From the NCBI RefSeq assembly GCF_033807575.1, contig NC_084708.1:620001-684000 (forward strand): 64,000 nucleotides of DNA, read 5' to 3'. A model generated the notes under the pieces. It had not been told where the DNA came from. It saw only the letters and a list, made by a program, of their open reading frames with translations, and ran no database searches. Positions within the stretch are counted from its first letter, which is position 1. Each line of letters starts with the position of its first letter. Origin of the DNA: Cydia pomonella. Taxonomy: Eukaryota; Arthropoda; Insecta; Lepidoptera; Tortricidae. Below are positions 50,601 to 62,600 of the stretch, piece by piece. The translations under genes and the position numbers were made by a program.

Positions 50601-53600
50601 CAGGAGCTGTTTTCTAGAAAGGTATGTGCATTACTGGACAATATGATAAAACTGTTTGTATAGGGTTTATTATGACAGACACGAATATTTTCCAAGTGTA
50701 ACCTTGGGCCTCAGTTTTAGCTTAAGAGTTCAGACTACTTTGAGTTCAAGAAACAATAGTATTTTTTAAAATCGTGATATAATGTGTACCGTGTTAAGGC
50801 CACGAAGCTTGCTGAGTGGCCCTATTGGGTACGAGATTGAAAAGCTTGATTACATCACTATATACAATACTTTTTCTACGAGTCAACAAAAATAATAATT
50901 TAAACTAATAAAATCATACAAGCCAAAAGTATACAGTTATTTATGAAACGCGAGCAGCCGCGATACCTTCATACTCGTACGCGCCCCGGACGCCGGGGCC
51001 CGGCGGGGTGGGCAACGACACCTTCTCGTAACTCATGAGGCCCTGGTACTTGCTCTGCGCTAAATTCTATTTTTAGACAGTTTTTTCTCGATTTTGGCCA
51101 CCGTAGCCTATGGAGAGCAAGCAACGGTAAGCGGTTTTCGTAGTCTATGGATGTTCCTATATGTGCGTTTATGACGTATGAAGCAATTGTTTCTACTATA
51201 CAACCTAAAATACTTAATTAATTTGAGCTATCGTTTTCTTTCGTCCTCTTGACCGCGGCGAGCTGTGATTGGTAAATTTCATTATAGTTGACTTGACCGT
51301 TTCGAAATAAATTGAGTTAGGGGCACATACATGAAAAGTACCCAATTACAGTTTGGTATACGAGAATTTAATTCAACTTTACCTCTCTATTGCAATCAAT
51401 TCACTTTGGTTATAATTTACATGAGTGTTTTATTGAACAGATCGAGAGCGGCAACTACAATGAGGCCTTGGCCCTAGCCGAGGAGTTTGGGCTGGACAGC
51501 GACTTGGTGTACCAGCAGCAGTGGCGCAAGAACACAGTCTCCACCGACGCCATACAGAAGTACCTGGTACGTCTATGTGCGATGTGAGCATTCACTGGAG
51601 TTTATCATGTCATGTTGAAGTATATACTTTATTTACAGTATTTTACAGGTTGAGGTTTATTTGAATACCATCTATGATTAAATGTTTTTTTTCTACAGTT
51701 TTAGTTTCTTATGCTATGGCTAAAATTACCCATTCATTGCACACATATATAAAACGGTTTTTTTTATTAAAAAATTAGAGTATTTAAACAGACAAATTCA
51801 AAATAAATATATAAAAAAATCTTCATTCTGGGGTACATTTCTAAATAAAGGCTGGATATAAAGTGTCATATTTATTACTCAGAGTAAAGTGTCGAAAAAG
51901 ATCTGGGCGGTGCACCAGTGCGTGGACCGACTGCCAGAAACTCTGCCGGCTGCCAAGGAACTACTGCAGTTCGGTCTCAAGCTGACCAACGAGGAGATAC
52001 TTCATGGTAAGTGTTTAGGAATATATTATTTCATTTAGCACCATTATACGTCAAATTCACGTTCCTTCATTCTAGCGGATATCCACCATTCGAAACGTCA
52101 TTCAGTCATTTTCTAGATTGTAAATATACTACTTGACAAAAACCAATCATGGCCTATGCAGCGGGCCTGCACTTAAATCTTCTTCGGGCCTAGTTCATTT
52201 TATTTTGTTGTGATGGAAACTCACTGACATTGATTAGTGAGGAAGAAAATAAGAAGATCATAGAAGATATAGCGGGTCGGCTCAACGAGGGAAACTGAAG
52301 TCATTTTATCTCACTGACCACATGTACTGTTAAAATCCTTTCTTATTCTGTTCCTTACAGGCAAAGATAATTTGAAATAGAGGTGTATTGTCAAAGAAAA
52401 CTTTGTAGCGACGTAAATTTACTGCCATAATTCGAAACATGATTAAAACTTTTAGAACGCCATTTGATTTTGTTCCTTATTCTTTCACTATCGAAAAGTG
52501 ACGCTATCTTACCGGGCACTACCTAAAGGTTGTGGCGCCATCGCTCGAAACGATGCTGCTGCACCTTTAGCCTTTGATCTATTAGATGGAGCCACGTTTT
52601 GATATTTAACAAACTTAAAGTCAAATGGCGTTCTAAAAGTTTTAATTATTTGTCGAAAGATGGCAGTAAATTTACGTCGCTACAAAGTTTTCTTTGACAA
52701 TACACCTCTATTTCAAATTCTCTTGGCAACAGGTAAAAATTAGCATTTAACCCGGTTACATAGGCTATTTATACACATTTACAACGAAAACACTCCCACG
52801 TCTGTATATATATGAGGCAGCTGTATTTGTAAACCAAAATTTGGAACTTTTCCCATCATTTAATAATTTGACGAATAGATCACTCAGACAATATCAAATG
52901 ACACTACCTCCCTGCAAGTTAAAACTAGGAAAGAAAAGTGCCCATCTCCAGATGCAGAGTTTAAGAATAAGTTCAAAACCATATTATCTAACGCATGCTT
53001 CTACCAGGTTGACGAATATTTTAGTTATAAATTTTAGTAATTACCCATCATATTTTATATCCATATCGATACTTTTTGATCAAATATTCTGTAATTGTGA
53101 TTTATCTGTAATAAATAAAATAAATAAAAATCAATTCAACAATTGTAATTTTAAAATTAATGTAATAGTAATTTGTTATACGTTATACTATTAGTAGAAT
53201 ATACTTAGTAAGTACTTAAGATATTGCATGCACGCAGTTAGTGTCCACATGCATGGCTTTGTCATGTCATGGGAAAACCATTTTCACATGCCATATGGCA
53301 GAGCAATAAGGGGTCAACAATGGAAATATTTATAACATCTACTGTACTGTACCATTTCTTGTGAATAAACTTTCATTCATTCATTCAAAACGGACATGCG
53401 ATGCCTTTTGAATCTGTTCCCTGCAATCTTAAGAGGCTGTCAACACCCAATGTCCTTGAAATTGATGTTACTTAAACAGTTTTTTAAGAAAGACTATTTG
53501 TTTTAGTCAAGTAAGAAAAATATATGTTCATATTAATTATATTTCAAAGACTGTGGTTTTACTCGATACATGATTGAACGAAATCGGCTCGATAGAAAAT

Positions 53601-56600
53601 AATTGCAAAGACGGTCTTAAAATCACAATTAAACGGTTCTATGTCTTTATTGTTTTGACTTATGGGTCTGCAATTAAAATCACAATTTCAAAACATTTAT
53701 ATCTAAACCGTGGTTGAGTAAAATATTACACTAATAATCCACTTTTTTTTTTATTTAAATATTTTTCTTATTATTCCCTTGCCCAGGCCCAGTAACATGC
53801 GACAGTGCTATCTCATTTACTCCGATAGAAATAGACAGTGTGCGCGCTTTAGGCATTGACAGCCTCTTAAGCAGATCATCGGTCCACTTTGTGGGAGGTG
53901 TTGCTGCGTCTTCGGTTCGCGGTCGCCACTCAACTATTCTGCCTCGACTGTACTCTAGAAGAATTGTACTGAATTTGTATTTTATTTTCAGAAATAAATA
54001 AGGACAAGGAGGAGAAGATCGAAGACCCAGATTTGATAGAATTATCGGACCTGAATGCGTACACCAGCGAACTGCTTCGCTGCCGACATGTGATGCTGTT
54101 TTATAGGCAGCGCGTCTCGCTCTATGAAGTAAGGATTTAACAGTTTTCCATCACCTTCAAACGGGGTTTTTAGCCGATATCATGGTGTTCCTGCCGATGA
54201 GTAAGGTTGCCAGAGCTCAACGAGGGTGCGAAGTGTTAGGGTTGGCAACGCGTATGTATCTCCTGCTGAGTTGCCAAAGTGAGGTACGAGATTGAAAAGC
54301 TTGATTATATCACTATTGTATACAATACTTTTTCTACGAGTCTATAAAAATAATACTTTAAACTAATAAAATCATACAGGTAAACAAGCCAAGTATACAG
54401 CTATTTAAGATACGCGAGCAGCCGCGATACCTTCATACTCGTACGCGCCACGGCCGCCGGGGCCCGGCGGGGTGGGCGGCGACACCTTCTCGTAACTCAT
54501 GAGGCCCTGGTACTTGCCTCCATGCGTAATTAAATTTTTAGACAATTTTTTCTCGATTTCGGCCACCGTAGCCTATGGAGACTAACAAGCAATGGTAAGC
54601 GGTTTCCGTAGTCTATGGATATTGCTATATTAGGGGTGTCACATGTGCGTTTATGACTTTTGAAGCAATTGTTTCTATTATACAACCTAAAATAAATAAA
54701 TAATTTGAGCTATCGTTTTGTTTCGTCCTCTCGACCGCGGCGAGCTGTGATCGGTCCATTTCATTATAGTTGACTAAACCGTTTCGAAATGAATATTATA
54801 GTCGAGTTGGGAGCCCATACATAAAAAGTACCCAATTACAGTTTGGTATACGAAATCTTAATTCAACAATTACAGTCGGCGAGTAGAAAAAACAATTATT
54901 AGGTACAAAAAAATGGGAAAAGCCAGTGAGAGAGATCTTGTAAATAGTTGCCAAGAAAGTATTAACCCGTTTTTCTCAGGCAATACTCCGGTGTGAGAAA
55001 TCCACGTACGTGAAAGACGAATACGACCGTCTCCGCGCCAACAGCCTGGTGCACAGCTGCGTGGAGCTGGCCAAGGAGGGCCGCCTGCGCGCGCTGGCGT
55101 GCCTGTGGCCGCACGTGGGGGCGGCGCGCGGGCAGCTGGCCGTGCTGGAGAGCCTGCCCGAGACCATCAGCCCGCTGCTGTACCGGCACCTGCTGCCGGC
55201 GGCCGGCCGCGCCCAGTGGGAGACCACTCCGGCCAAGCTGGAGGACTATGAGAGTGATTGGTGCAGGAAGGAAATATTCAGGTTAGTTGGAAGGGGCTGT
55301 GAAAATGTTTACAAAAAATGATATGAACGTTAGTTCCAATTCCGGATATGTCTACACAACAAACAATTAGTACATTTGCGGGTAGTTATAACATTTATTG
55401 GTACCAACCAAATACAAAATCGCTTGGATCTGTGACTGAAAGACCTGACTTTAACCTACATTATTTGATCATGTAATGTTTTCATCTACCCTCAACTGGT
55501 TAAGGAGCCATTTGAAGGTAGATTTTGTTTACTTTTATTGAAATACATAAAGATACAGAGTATAGGTGTATTTAGAGGTAAATCTCCGCCTACCCCAATT
55601 GTTATTAAAAATCTGGAAAAGTTTGAGTCGGACTCGCCCACCGAGGGTTCCGTACTTTGTAGTATTTGTTGTTATAGCGGTAACAGAAACACATGATCTG
55701 TGAAAATTTCAACTACCACAGTTCATGAGATACAGTCTGGTGACAGACGGACAGTGGAGTCTTAGTAATAGGGTCCCGTTTTACCCTTTGGGTACGGAAC
55801 CCTAAAAAGGCGTGGAATGCATCTGTCGGCCATCGCTCGCGGCATAGATAAATAACAAAGTAAAAGAGCCTATGTGTGGTTCTGGTGACCGTTTCTGAAA
55901 TGCTTCCAATTCCTTCTTGAAGTCTTTGTTTGCTATTGGCATAAGTATTATTTGTTATTTCAATATTATTGTAGACCTACTCTAGTGCATCACTTTTTAA
56001 TTAGGTACTTTATTTAATTTTCTTAGATCAATTTGGAGCTCGAACTGGTCTGAAGACAGCTCGCCGGACTCCGAGACGGCCGCTGCTAACGACGACATAT
56101 CGCAGTGGTATGTCAACTTCTTTTTTTACTTGATTTCTTATTCCCTACAGTCAAGTGTAAAAATATGGGTGCACACATCTTACTCAAAAATATGTCCCAT
56201 AGCATCTTATTCCAGTGTAATAAGAGCTTAGTACCATATTTATGAGACGATTCTCTCGATACATATTTTTGCACTTGACTGTGCAACGGGACTTAATCGC
56301 ATTAAATTATGTATAAATAAAATTATAGGTAGTGTAGTGTGAGTGAATAATAATGAGTAAAAATCGTGAAATTTTAAATCAATGTTTTTACGTGATATCA
56401 TAAGGACCCTGTTTTGTACCACTATAACTCTATTTTGGTACGAAGCACTATTGAAAACGCCTCTTTAATCAGAAATCAAGTGCCAATTCAAAGAGACACA
56501 TACAATTTCTGACTTATTATTGATATTTGTTCCTGAGTCATGGCCTCATGGGTGTTTTCTATGTATTTAAGTATTTATAAATATTTATATATTATATATA

Positions 56601-59600
56601 TCGTTGTCTAAGTACCATCAACACAAGCCTTATTGAGCTTACTGTGGGACTTAGTCAATTTGTGTAATAATGTCCTATAATATTTATTTATTATTTATCT
56701 TCATCTAAGTTATCTTCTTCGTTGATATCGTCCTGCGCCAAATTTTCTTTTGGCGAACATACAGCCTTGTTCAGCCAGTCACTGTTCTTCTTCAAGATAT
56801 TATCAAGTGTGCGATTAGACTATCTCCATCTTTTTTTAATGCTAATGCAGTATTTTTCACAAACTTTAAATAAGGCTTTTGTCGTTCTTCTAATCAATTA
56901 AAGTAAAAAAAAAAAAAAAATAAAAAAAAAAAAAATAAAAAAAAAATAAAAAAAAAAAAAAACCACTAATGTGCTTTATTTCAACGTGAAAATTTAATCA
57001 GAGCGTAGCTTTAAACATATTACGTAAATATTAGATAAATATGGCAGGTACGAGAAGCGCGCGCGTGAGATCGAAGCCAAGAGCGGCCTCGCGTCGCACG
57101 CGCTCACGCTCGCCACCATCGCGGCCGAGGCCGGCGGGGTGCCCGGCCTCGACGGCCTCATCTTCCACCTGCTCACCCTGGACGTCCTGCTGTACGACCT
57201 CAATGTGGAGGGGGTGACGCTGGACCAACTGGAGAAGCTTAGCGCGCTGGAGACTTGCGGTCTGCTCATGAAGGTGGTAAGTCTTTTTTTTTATTTTTTT
57301 TTATTTAAGGTTAAGTCTTAGTGCAGGTCTTAAAAGGCGGACCATTACCTGATCTGATCTCTAGCCACTAGCCACGGTTGGAACCCCCCATCTCCCACCT
57401 TTTGACCCTGCTGGAAAGGACGGGCCCTGGAGAAGCTAAGCGTAGTTTCCATTCTCGATGATTTTCTAGAATGTTATTGACACAACGAAAAACTAGGTTT
57501 ATAGGGCCTTTTTTTTCAAAATTTTCAAACCAAAAAAAAAAACTTTTTTTAAAGCGAAACCTATAAACCTAGAATATATTATGCTGAAGCGATCGACATC
57601 AAAATCAGTGATTTGTTAATATTTAGTTGGTGGAAATCGTTTTCTCCCGAAGTGGAATTTCATAGAAAAATTACCGTTTTTTCGTTAGAAACGAAAAGCT
57701 ATTCTTCCCTCTGAATAAATTAAAATCTTACATATTATGGCACAGTAAAAAGTGTGATTGTAATTAATTTATTTTCCACAGTCGACGCCGAAAACGTTCG
57801 TGGCGGACCTGAAGCAGTTCGTGATCCCATTCCTGAAGCGTTATGAGACCCTGACGAAGCGCGCCGACTGCGTGGTTCAAGGACTCATGGACTACCTGGA
57901 GAGCGTCAGTGTGGACGACCTATCGTCTATATTACTGGTACTTCAATCATTTTGGAACTTGGGTAGGGTTATTTTTTTTTATAGGTACGGTCACGTCTAA
58001 AAATATCGAGACGGACAAAGTGCCAAAAATATGTATACAGTACCCTAACATATGGGCCATAAGGCCGTGTATACATATTTTCGGCGCTTCGGTCGTGTCG
58101 ATGTTTTCAGACGTGACACCATAGATGTTGGCAACAAGCATACAAACCGCAAACCGGTTGATGAACTCTTACTGAAGCCAACAGACTTGTAAACCTTCGC
58201 ATTTCTTACTTCGTTATTGTTTGAGTCTTAAATTTAAGTCAAAACTTTAATTTAATGGTAGATCGAAACTTGAAGGCGGTTCTTGAAAAAAAAATTACCA
58301 TCAGAATTTAATGAAATCCTTAAATGTCATTTAAAAATAAATTTTATTACAACTATATACATAAACGCAATATTTCACGGTCAAAATAGCAATTTTCGAC
58401 TTCCATACATTTAGGACAGACTAATGTGATGTGACGTCACATTACAATATCATTTAGTTAGAGGTGTTTCAATTGTCGAGTGCGAGCGTCAGACTTTAAC
58501 TCTCATTTCTGACCTTTTGTTACTTAAGAGGCTGTCAATACCTAAAGCGCGCACACTGTCTATTTATATCGAAGTAAATGAGATAGCACTGTTGCATGTT
58601 ACTGGGCCTGGGCAAGGGAATAATAAGAAAATTATTTAAATAAAAAAAGTGGATTATTAGTGTATTATTTTACTCAACAGCGGTTTAGATATAAATGTTT
58701 TGAAATTGTGATTTTAATTGCAGACCCATAAGTCAAAACAATAAAGACATAGAACCGTTCAATTGTGATTTTAAGACCAATCTTTGCAATTATTTTCTAT
58801 CGAGCCGAATTCGTTCAATCGTGTTTCGAGTACAACCACGGTCTTTGAAATATAATTAATATGAACATATATTTTTCTTACTTGACTAAAACAAATAGTC
58901 TTTCTTAAAAAACTGTTTAAGTAACATCAATTTCAAGGACATTGGGTGTTGACAGCCTCTTAAATGCCATGAGTCCTATATAGACATTTGATCCTCAGGA
59001 AAATCAAGATCGATTGACATTATGTACAAAAAACTGTCAAGTAGCCAATTCCCTATATTTACTCATCCAATACTCCCCCAGGTCCTACAATCCCCGAACG
59101 AGTTCGAGCTGGACGTCCGCACGCACCTGGACCTGGCTGAGAAGTGTCTGTACGCGTACAACGGGACGGAACAGCTGGACAAGGCGTGCGACTTGCTCGA
59201 CACCATACTCAAGGAAACGTGAGTACTGATCCTGTGGCTCGATGATATTATAGTGCTTCTTCTCCCATGGTTACTCTAAACTATTACTACTACAACAATC
59301 AGGATACTTGCAGGTACTCCGACCTAACCAGTTCATTACGATGCGTCCTCTTTGACGGCCTCAACCCAAGTCTGACGACGAGCCTGTCCAACATTTACCG
59401 TGTCCCCACCACTTGCTAAAACTACCGTGTTGCCAACAGTATAATGTTATTTTCCCAACTACCCCTGTATTAATTGGGGTAACATAATAATGTTGTCACG
59501 GTATAATTATTATTTAACTGCTATCTTAAATGTAAACATAAATAAATCATGACATTATCATCTATTAAATCTTTAAATCTAGGCGATAGTATTCGTAAGA

Positions 59601-62600
59601 TCGAAGCGCTAAAATGGAATCCCTCACGCTCAGTAAGGGGAAGGCCGCAAGGGTAGCCAGCCTGTGAACTAGGAGGGGGGAGGGGGGGGGGGCGCAAGGT
59701 GATATCGCCGTAGGCCTAGGGGGGTCGCCTAGGAACATACATTTTATGTAAAATTTTTAGCTCCAGAGGGCCCAGCTGCCCTCCCTCTCCCTGTCTGTAA
59801 CTGCTTACTCCCATGAAAGAAGAAATACATCCCGCGTTCGTGGTTAACGGGTTCGATACGTCGGGATGTGTTTTAAAGTCATGAATATAATCCGTTTCCA
59901 TGAGAGCGCTGGTGGCCTAGCGGTAAGTGCATGCGACTTGCAATCCGGAGGTCGCGGGTTCAAACACCGGCTCGTACCAATGAGTTGTTCGGAACTTATG
60001 TACGACATATCATACTATATTTAAGGAAACTGTAGGTCTATAAGTCTATTACCCTATACTGTAACAATTTATCAATATAAGAGACTGTTTGTGTCTAAAT
60101 AAAGAAAAAAAAAACATTTGGTATTTACCAGTCGCTATTCGGTGAAGGATAACATCCCAACAAGGCCTAGTTTACCCTCTGGGTTGGAAGGTCAGATGGC
60201 AATCGCTTTTGTAAAAGCTAGGGATTAGTTGCCAAGCGAACCCCAGGCTCCCATGAGCCGTGGCAAAACGCTAGGAAGAAGAATAATATAATCGGTTTCT
60301 TTGGTTTCTTTGCTAGCTCGATTTGTTTGCTAATGAAAAAAACTTAATTCAATTTTGTTTCCAGCGACGGAAGCATCTCCGAAAGCGAGCTGATCCGGCG
60401 ATGCGCCGAGCTAGAGAAGCTAGTGGCCGCTAGCAGCCTGATCAACTGGCGAGGGGTGCGGGTCACCGTTCAGGAGTTAAGAGAAATGCCACGAGACAAA
60501 GAGCGCGCGAGGATGCTGCTCGCCAGAGTGGCCAGAGACAAGTGACTATGTTTTTTTTATACTACGTCGGTGCCAAACAAGCATCCAATGCAAACAAGCA
60601 TGAAGCGCTGGTGGCCTAGCGGTAAGAGCGTGCGACTTGCAATCCGGAGGTCGCGGGTTCAAACCCCGGCTCGTACCAATGAGTTTTTCGGAACTTAGGT
60701 ACGAAATATCATTTGATATTTACCAGTCGCTTTTCGGTGAAGGAAAACATCGTGAGGAAACCGGACTAATCCCAACAAGGCCTAGTTTATCCTCTGGGTT
60801 GGAAGGTCTGATGGCAGTCGCTTTCGTAAAAACTAGTGCCTACGCCAAATCTTGGGATTAGTTGTCAAGCGGACCCCAGGCTCCCATGAGCCGTGGCAAA
60901 TGCCGGGACAACGCGAGGAAGAAGAAGAGGTGGCAAACAAGCATACGGCCCGCCTGATGGTAAGCCGTTGTACGCCTGCAACTCGAGAGGAGTTACATGC
61001 GCGTTGCCGACCCTAACACTCCGCACTCTGGTTGAGCTCTGGCAGCCTTACTCACCGGCAGGAACACAACACTATGAGTAGGGTCTAGTGTTATTTGGCT
61101 GCGGTTTTCTGTAAGGTCTGGAATGATATCCGCTGTGCTGTGCCCTACCACACAAAGCCATGTATGTCTGTTTGATTGGAGCGATGGATCCACATAAGAT
61201 AAGATAAGATAATTCTTTAGTGTACAACCGTGTTACAGAGGTGTTATTTAATTACACGTGTAAGTTTCAACTGTAACCCAATGCGGGTATACAATATACA
61301 CTTAAATTTAACTTAAAAGTAAGAAACACATTTCCAATAAACACATATCATATCAATCTATACAGAGTATACGGTATCATGACGAATATAATTCAAAGAA
61401 ATCCTTTAGAGAGTAGAATTCATTCTTAATAAGCCATTTTTTTAAACTACGCATAAATTCCATGTCATCTAACATTTTTAATTCATCTGGAAGCTGATTA
61501 AAGACTCGAATCGCAGTAATATATGTGCTTTTATTGTAAGTTTTATTTCTGACTAGAGGCAGTTTTAAATTGTACTTATATTGAGAGCGAAGGTTATCGC
61601 GGAGGGAAGCTAATGTTGTACATAGCACCATCTTAAGCTACTACTTCAAACCACTCACTTCACCTAAGGAGAAATGGCTACTTGCCCCACTGGAATAGAG
61701 GCGGCTTTAAATTATTTTCGCCAGAGTGGCCAGAGATAAGGCTGTACCAAGGAAGACAAATCTTTCATAGGAAGTTTAATGGCTTTAAGCTTAGTCGATG
61801 GTGAGCCTACGAAGCTTGAGTCTGCTCAATTAGAATTTGAAATAGAGGTGTATTGCCAAAGAAAACTTTGTAGCGACGTAAATTTACTGTCATCTTTCGA
61901 CACAATTAAAACTTTTAGAACCTAATTACATAAAATTACTAAAATAAACCTGAAATTCTAAGTTGCCAAATCGTAGTTACAAATAATGCTCGTACATCCT
62001 AACAAAAAAAAAGATGAAGTACATTGCAATAACACTAATAACAAACAATAATTGCAATTAAATTAAAGTTAACTATCTAAGTCCATTACTACATTTCAAT
62101 GTAAGTTGTTTGAAACTACCGAACTTTTCACGGAAAATATCGACATTTTGAAACTTATCATCATACATCCTGCATGCTCTTCTAGTGAAACCGTTTCTCG
62201 CATATGCGGTTCGACTACGAGGAATATAAAAGAGGTTCTTCTTTCTACATGCTCGCTCACAACGACGGGGTACTCTAAATGAAACAGATTTTAATAACTC
62301 ATTAAAACTCACTCATACTCATTTTATTATTTTACTGATATGAGTTAAATTTGTTAAATATCAAAAAGTGGCGCCATCTAAAAGATTAAAGGCCAAAGGT
62401 ATGGCGGCATCGTTTCGAGCGATGGCGCCATAACCTTTAGGTAGTGCCCGGTAAGATGGCGCCACTTTTTGATATTTAACAAAAACACATATCGGTGAAA
62501 AATAAACATCTAAGTCAGATGGCGTTCTTAAAGTTTTAATAATTTATTAAATCTTTATTGCACAAAAGATAACCTTATAGTACAAAAGGCGGACTTAATG

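Noticed and set aside
52236..52299. Exon-like stretch reading EENKKIIEDIAGRLNEGN
   Set aside because: It ends in a stop without a donor, and NBAS exons 13 and 14 already join in phase without it.
60602..60680. A tRNA gene (A and B boxes present)
   Set aside because: The same head is at 39402 and 59904, always followed by the same SINE body; it is a tRNA-derived SINE.
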